A DNA stretch of 64,000 nt, from NCBI RefSeq assembly GCF_012274265.1, contig NZ_JAANYY010000002.1, forward strand, positions 434,001 through 498,000, written 5' to 3'. Origin of the DNA: Sphingopyxis microcysteis (lineage in GTDB: Bacteria; Pseudomonadota; Alphaproteobacteria; Sphingomonadales; Sphingomonadaceae). Each line of letters opens with the position of its first letter. Position 1 is the first letter of the stretch. Positions 59,482 through 64,000 of this stretch are shown here, one piece after another. The position numbers and the translations under genes were made by a program. A model generated the notes under the pieces. It saw nothing but the letters and a program-made list of their open reading frames with translations, did not search any database and was not told where the DNA came from.

Positions 59482-60774
59482 TTAGGTTTTCGGCGTTGCG
59501 GCTGCGGGCGGTGTTGCGATTGGCGCCGCCGCGGGCGGCACCGGCGACGGCTTGCCTTCATACACCGCCAGCCGCCGCAGCGCATCGGCGCGGACATTCG
59601 CCCAGAACAGGGTGATGTCATAGACGTGATAGTTGTTGCCCGGCAGGACATAGCCCGCGACGACGTAGTTTTTAGCGATTTCGGCATCGCCGATCATCAG
59701 CAGACCGCGCGTGTCGTCGCATGTCGCGCCGATCTTCCCGGCGATCAGCGCGCCGCTCTTGAACCCTTCGGTGGGTTTGAGGGTGCCGAGATTGGCATCG
59801 GGTGCCGCCGCTACATCGGGGGTGCCGGTCAGCGGATTGGTGCACAGCATCCGCGTCCCCGCGCGCGGGCGGCCGTCGAAGCCGATCGTGCCGTCATAGG
59901 CGCTGGTCACCATTTCGGGGTCGGCGGGGTCGGCAAAGGTCGCCCAGCTGAGGATGCAGCCCTTTTCTTCGGGGGTCTGGCACGCGGGCAGGCCGAGCGC
60001 GGCCATGTCGGTGTCGAGGCTGATCGGCCAGCCGACGACATGAGCGGCAACGATGCGTTTCGCGAGGGGTGTCCCCGCGACCTTGTTCTTGAGCAGGGTG
60101 GTGAGGTGGAGCGCGCCCTGGCTGTGACCCGCGAGGATGATCGGCTTGTCCGCGGGCTGCGCGGCGATGAAGGCGTCAAAGGCCTTTTCGACGTCGCGGT
60201 AGGCGGCATCGATCGCCTTGCCCGCGGTGACGCGATCTTCGGCGAGGAATGCGCCGAGCGTCGCCTGGCGGTACCGGGGCGCCCAGATTTCGCCCGCATC
60301 GGCAAAGGCGCTCGCCATGCCCTGGACGAAAAGGTTGGCGCGGTGGTCCGAATCGCGATCCTCGAGCGGGGCGTTCCAGCTGGAGCGGCTGTAATAGCTG
60401 GTCGGGTGGACGAAAAAGACTGCGGCATTGCCCTTTTCGATCGGCGGCGCGGCGGGTTCGGCAGCGCCTGCGGAGGGGATCAGCTGGTCGCGCGACTGTG
60501 CGCCGGCGCTGTCGGGCGACGCGGCGCCCGCTCCTGCGGCGGCGGGGCGCCATGCCGACGGGTCGTTCGCCATGCCGGGACGCGCAAACCACATTTTGGC
60601 ATCGTCATAGGCGTTGGGTTCGACCGCCGCCTGTTGCTGAAATTCGGCGCTCGGCACGAAGGCGGTCCGCGCGACCCAGCCCGGAAACAGCTGGTACACG
60701 ATGCCGGCGGCGAGGATCAGCAGGATGATCGCAGCGATGAAATAAAGAAACTTGCGGGCCAATGCGGGCTCCAT
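59482..60774 (-). CDS. DUF3089 alpha/beta-hydrolase-like membrane-anchored protein
   Basis: From ATG 60774 it has 430 residues. An N-terminal membrane anchor (FLYFIAAIILLILAAGIVYQ) is followed by an extracytoplasmic domain with FFVHPTSYYSRSSWNAPLED. ILAGHSQGALHLTTLLKNKV holds the nucleophile-type serine, and IVAAHVVGWPISLDTDM and YVLPGNNYHVYDITLFWANV follow. These are DUF3089 marks; the fold is lipase-like, but the substrate is unknown. It diverges from the DUF4153 gene across 74 bp. Confidence 0.9.
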   Translation of the reverse strand: MEPALARKFLYFIAAIILLILAAGIVYQLFPGWVARTAFVPSAEFQQQAAVEPNAYDDAKMWFARPGMANDPSAWRPAAAGAGAASPDSAGAQSRDQLIPSAGAAEPAAPPIEKGNAAVFFVHPTSYYSRSSWNAPLEDRDSDHRANLFVQGMASAFADAGEIWAPRYRQATLGAFLAEDRVTAGKAIDAAYRDVEKAFDAFIAAQPADKPIILAGHSQGALHLTTLLKNKVAGTPLAKRIVAAHVVGWPISLDTDMAALGLPACQTPEEKGCILSWATFADPADPEMVTSAYDGTIGFDGRPRAGTRMLCTNPLTGTPDVAAAPDANLGTLKPTEGFKSGALIAGKIGATCDDTRGLLMIGDAEIAKNYVVAGYVLPGNNYHVYDITLFWANVRADALRRLAVYEGKPSPVPPAAAPIATPPAAATPKT

Positions 60775-60848
60775 GGGGGAGAGAGTGGGGGAGGACTGGT
60801 GCGCTGTTTGGCTTGCGCTTGGCAACGAAACAAGCCCAGATGTGGGGA

Positions 60849-62612
60849 ATGACCGACGCGCCCGCAACCACGGCTCTCGCCGATTCGACCCGAGTCTCCG
60901 CCCGGTTGGACGACAATGACCCGCCCTGGCCGCTGCGCCCGTGGATCATGGCCGCGATCTGCGCGGCGGCGGGGCTCGCCTTCCACGCGCTGGTTGATCA
61001 CAATTATGAGGACGGACTGGCGCAATGGCGCAGCGCGCTGGCGACGGCGGTCGCGGTGGCGGCGGTGGTGTTCGTGCTGGGGGTCGAGCTGCGCCGCTGG
61101 AGCTGGGCGCTGGGGTTTGCGTTGCTGTGGGGCGTCGTGCTCGGGCTGATCGCGTGGCAGACGGCGGCGTATAATCTGCAGGGCAGTCCGATCGAATGGC
61201 CGTTCTGGTCGGGCATGCTCGCGGTGTTGGTCGCGACGCCGTTGTTCCAGACACGGCGCGATGTCGCACCCGACTGGCGGTTCTGGAAACTATGGCAAAT
61301 GCCCTACGAACGGCTGCACAGCCATGCGTGGACCGACGCGGTCATCGGCGCGGCGAGCCTGGCGTTCGTCGGCATCGCGTTCCTGCTGACCTTCCTGATT
61401 TCCGAGATGTTCCACCTGATCGGGATCGACCTGATCCGCGACCTGCTCAACGACGAATGGTTCGGCTGGATGCTCGCCGGTGCGGCGTTTGGCGGCGCCG
61501 TCGGGCTGCTGCGCGAACGCGACAAGCTGGTCGCGACGCTGCAACGGCTGGTGATGATCGTGCTGGCGGTGCTGGCGCCGGTACTGGCCGCAGCGCTGCT
61601 CATCTTCCTGCTGTCGCTGGCGGGGACGGGGCTCGCGAAGCTGTGGGCGTCGGGCTTTTCAACCGCCGCGCTGATGCTCGCGGCGGCGGCGTTCGCGGTG
61701 CTGCTCGCCAATGCCGTGATCGGCAACGGGACCGACGACCGCGCGACCAATCCGCTGTTGCGCTGGGCGGCGCCGGTGCTGGCGGTGGCGGTGCTGCCGC
61801 TGGCGGGGATCGCCTATTTTTCGATGCAGCTCAGGATCGGGCAATATGGCTGGACGCCCGAGCGCATTTGGGGGCTGATCGCGACGCTGATCGCACTGGC
61901 TTATGGCATCATCGGCCTGTGGGCGGTCGTGAAGGGGCGGCGCGATTTCGACGATGTGCTGCGCCCGTTGCAGCAAAAGCTGGCGATCGGGGTGGCGCTG
62001 CTGGCGCTGTTCCTGGCGCTGCCGATCCTGGATTTCGGCGCGATTTCGACGCGCGATCAGATGGCGCGGTTGAATTCGGGGGCGGTGAAGATCGAAAAAT
62101 TCGATTGGGCCGCGCTTGCCTTTGACTTTGGTCCACGCGGGCGCGCGGCGCTGAATGATCTGGCCCGATCGCCGTACAAGGACCGCGCCGATGCAGCCAA
62201 GGCGGCGCTGGCGGCGGCGAATCGCTGGGATTTGACCGGACCCAAGGGGCCGGTGTTGCTCAAGCCGATTGCCGAGCGCCTGCGCATCATCCCCGCCGAC
62301 CGCGCCCTGCCTGCCGAAGCGATCGAGCGCATCGCGGCAACCTATATGTGCAGCCGGGCAAGGGCATGCGTCGCGCTGTGGCTGGCCGATGACCGGATCG
62401 GGGTGCTGGGGCAGAATGAACCGGGCGAGGCGACGCAGTTCGATTTCGTGTCGCGTAATGCCGAAGGCCGCTGGGTGCAGGGCGATCTGCGCCGCAATAC
62501 GCCGCAGCCGCAGATGATCGACGATCTGTCGAAGGCGACGATCACGGTCGAAACGGTTCCGCAGCGCCGGATCCAGATCGACGGCGTGCCGCAGACGGCG
62601 ACCTTTGACTGA
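60849..62612 (+). CDS. DUF4153 polytopic membrane protein
   Basis: The 587-residue protein from ATG 60849 has about twelve hydrophobic segments in the first 420 residues. Typical of the family are the segments AFHALVDHNYEDGLAQWRSA and YMSMQLR-like GIAYFSMQLRIGQYGWTPER, then WGLIATLIALAYGIIGLWAV. A C-terminal soluble domain of about 170 residues (ALAFDFGPRGRAALNDLARS and following) contains a Cys pair in YMCSRARACVALW. The role is unknown. It stands alone between the divergent DUF3089 gene and gatC. Confidence 0.88.
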   Translation: MTDAPATTALADSTRVSARLDDNDPPWPLRPWIMAAICAAAGLAFHALVDHNYEDGLAQWRSALATAVAVAAVVFVLGVELRRWSWALGFALLWGVVLGLIAWQTAAYNLQGSPIEWPFWSGMLAVLVATPLFQTRRDVAPDWRFWKLWQMPYERLHSHAWTDAVIGAASLAFVGIAFLLTFLISEMFHLIGIDLIRDLLNDEWFGWMLAGAAFGGAVGLLRERDKLVATLQRLVMIVLAVLAPVLAAALLIFLLSLAGTGLAKLWASGFSTAALMLAAAAFAVLLANAVIGNGTDDRATNPLLRWAAPVLAVAVLPLAGIAYFSMQLRIGQYGWTPERIWGLIATLIALAYGIIGLWAVVKGRRDFDDVLRPLQQKLAIGVALLALFLALPILDFGAISTRDQMARLNSGAVKIEKFDWAALAFDFGPRGRAALNDLARSPYKDRADAAKAALAAANRWDLTGPKGPVLLKPIAERLRIIPADRALPAEAIERIAATYMCSRARACVALWLADDRIGVLGQNEPGEATQFDFVSRNAEGRWVQGDLRRNTPQPQMIDDLSKATITVETVPQRRIQIDGVPQTATFD

Positions 62613-62709
62613 CCGGATCCTCGCGGCGAAGAAGCCATCGGGAGGATCATAGTTGAAGCGATCGGGCGAGAATGCTAGCGGCGCTGCTTCTCCCGATAAG
62701 GCGAAATAC

Positions 62710-63012
62710 ATGGCAATCGATCAGGCAACGGTCAGGAAAATAGCGTCGCTGGCGCGCATCGCGATCAGCGATGCCGAAGCCGCCGCGATGGAAGGTGAAT
62801 TGAACGGCATTTTGGGCTGGGTCGAGCAACTCGGCGAGGTCGATGTGACCGGGGTCGAACCGATGACCGCCGTGATCCCGAACAAATTGCGGCTGCGCGA
62901 CGATGTGATCGACGCCGACCCGATGACCGGCGGCAACCGCCGCGACGATATTCTCGCCAATGCGCCCGCGCCGCAGCACGGCTTTTTCGGCGTTCCCAAG
63001 GTAATCGAATAA
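62710..63012 (+). CDS. gatC: Asp-tRNA(Asn)/Glu-tRNA(Gln) amidotransferase subunit C
   Basis: The 100-residue GatC wraps around GatA and GatB in the complex that converts Glu-tRNA(Gln) or Asp-tRNA(Asn) to the amide form. The family pattern is clear: [60 protein letters not shown], and [20 protein letters not shown] at the end. The start at 62710 is chosen by alignment to the family; a longer open frame lies upstream. Its stop overlaps the gatA start (TAATG). Confidence 0.94.
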   Translation: MAIDQATVRKIASLARIAISDAEAAAMEGELNGILGWVEQLGEVDVTGVEPMTAVIPNKLRLRDDVIDADPMTGGNRRDDILANAPAPQHGFFGVPKVIE

Positions 63013-64000
63013 TGACCGAACTTACGAACCTGACCGTCGCCGAGATCCGCGACGGGCACCGCGCGGGCGATTTCAGCGCCGTCGAGGTCGCCGAGGCGTT
63101 CAACGCCAATGTCGCGGGCGCGAAGGCATTGAATGCGTTCATCGTCGAGACGCCCGAGCATGCGATTGCGGCGGCGAAGCAGGCCGACGCCGACCGCGCG
63201 GCGGGGACGCTGAAGCCGCTGTCGGGCGTACCGATCGGGATGAAGGATCTGTTCGCGACCAACGGGGTGCAGACGACCGCCGCGAGCCATATGCTCGAAG
63301 GTTTCGTGCCGCGCTATGAATCGACCGTCTCGCAGAAATTGTGGGATGCGGGTTGCGGGATGCTCGGCAAGCTCAACCTCGACCAGTTCGCGATGGGGTC
63401 GTCGAACGAGACGAGCCATTTCGGCAATGTCATCAGCCCGTGGAAGCGCAACGACGGTAGCAATGCCGCGCTCGCGCCGGGCGGCTCGTCGGGCGGGTCG
63501 TCGTCGGCGATCGCGGCGCGGCTGTGCCCCGCGGCGACGGGGACCGACACCGGCGGCTCGATCCGCCAGCCCGCGGCCTTCACCGGCATTTCGGGGATCA
63601 AGCCGACCTATGGCCGCTGCTCGCGCTGGGGCATCGTGGCGTTCGCGAGCTCGCTCGATCAGGCGGGGCCGATGGCGCGCGACGTGCGCGACTGCGCGAT
63701 CATGCTCGAAAATATGGCGGGCTTCGATCCGAAGGATGCGACGAGCCTCGACATGCCGGTGCCCAATTGGGAAGCGGCTTTGTCGAGTGATTTGAAGGGC
63801 AAGACGGTCGGTATTCCCAAGGAATATCGATTGGAAGGAATCGATCCCGAAATCGACGCGATGTGGGACGCCGGTATCGCGATGCTGAAGGATGCGGGGG
63901 CGGCGGTCGTCGAGATCAGCCTGCCGCACACCAAATATGCGCTGCCGACCTATTATATCATCGCGCCGGCGGAAGCGTCGTCGAACCTCGCGCGCTACGA
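63012..64000 (+). CDS. gatA: Asp-tRNA(Asn)/Glu-tRNA(Gln) amidotransferase subunit A (3' end cut off)
   Basis: GatA is the amidase that releases ammonia from glutamine for tRNA-dependent amidation. About 329 residues are visible before the window ends. The Ser-cisSer-Lys triad is present: Lys in [15 protein letters not shown], the cis-Ser loop in [17 protein letters not shown], and the nucleophile in [20 protein letters not shown]. It continues through [20 protein letters not shown] and is collinear with gatC. gatB would be expected downstream or elsewhere. Confidence 0.96.
   Translation, partial: MTELTNLTVAEIRDGHRAGDFSAVEVAEAFNANVAGAKALNAFIVETPEHAIAAAKQADADRAAGTLKPLSGVPIGMKDLFATNGVQTTAASHMLEGFVPRYESTVSQKLWDAGCGMLGKLNLDQFAMGSSNETSHFGNVISPWKRNDGSNAALAPGGSSGGSSSAIAARLCPAATGTDTGGSIRQPAAFTGISGIKPTYGRCSRWGIVAFASSLDQAGPMARDVRDCAIMLENMAGFDPKDATSLDMPVPNWEAALSSDLKGKTVGIPKEYRLEGIDPEIDAMWDAGIAMLKDAGAAVVEISLPHTKYALPTYYIIAPAEASSNLARY

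Overview
The window is a G+C-rich chromosomal segment from an alphaproteobacterium, most likely a sphingomonad close to Sphingopyxis. That call rests on protein style and gene content rather than on an rRNA: a ChpT-type phosphotransferase beside a che cluster, an ECF42-like sigma factor paired with a DGPF protein, a catalytically degenerate dihydroorotase behind pyrB, and several families of sphingomonad-type palindromic repeats. The only RNA gene seen is tRNA-His. Both ends cut a gene: a 2OG-Fe(II) oxygenase on the left and gatA on the right.

Layout. 1-2.2 kb: oxygenase fragment, tRNA-His, a Leu/Phe/Val-type dehydrogenase and a small DUF454 membrane protein. 2.4-7.6 kb: a complete cytochrome c maturation operon (ccmC-D-E-F-G-H-I). 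7.6-11 kb: kup, then a two-gene unit of a DUF4261-like protein and an AHH-type HNH nuclease. 11.2-18 kb: nitronate monooxygenase, a membrane protein, an SDR and an alpha/beta hydrolase (minus strand), then an AraC regulator, a YciI protein and an ECF sigma factor (plus strand). 18.2-21 kb: a helix-turn-helix protein and a visibly A+T-richer island carrying one OLD-like ATPase/TOPRIM gene. 21-25.8 kb: leuA behind a leucine-rich leader peptide, then small secreted proteins. 26.2-33.9 kb: bioA, bioD, bioF, a Zn-type DUF6151 protein, ilvC, ilvN and ilvB, all minus strand and with a palindromic repeat at nearly every junction. 33.9-37.4 kb: miaA and serB, whose start codons overlap, plus small hypotheticals. 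37.3-39.2 kb: a LysR regulator divergent from a subclass B3 metallo-beta-lactamase. 39.3-43.6 kb: two repeat/SPOR envelope proteins around a ParA-like ATPase and a ribbon-helix-helix-like protein. 44-48.8 kb: mtgA, an M23 peptidase, a LytTR membrane regulator, rpoH and rluD. 49-55.7 kb: chpT, higBA and cheA-W-Y-B-R. 55.8-64 kb: an amidase, pyrX/pyrB, ruvX, a DUF3089 hydrolase, a DUF4153 membrane protein, gatC and gatA.

At least 24 dispersed palindromic repeats of eight kinds are scattered through the window. Two lie inside coding sequence and keep the frame: one in the N-terminal region of ccmH and one in bioD, which gains about 45 residues. Another ends exactly where it provides the Shine-Dalgarno sequence of ilvN. 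I see no CRISPR array, intact insertion sequence, phage or replication origin.

For novelty, the best leads are the in-frame repeat insertions, the nuclease pair at 9.6-11 kb, the single-gene OLD-like island, and the metallo-beta-lactamase with Glu at the first zinc-ligand position facing its own LysR gene. I do not see an unmistakable, wholly new multi-gene system.
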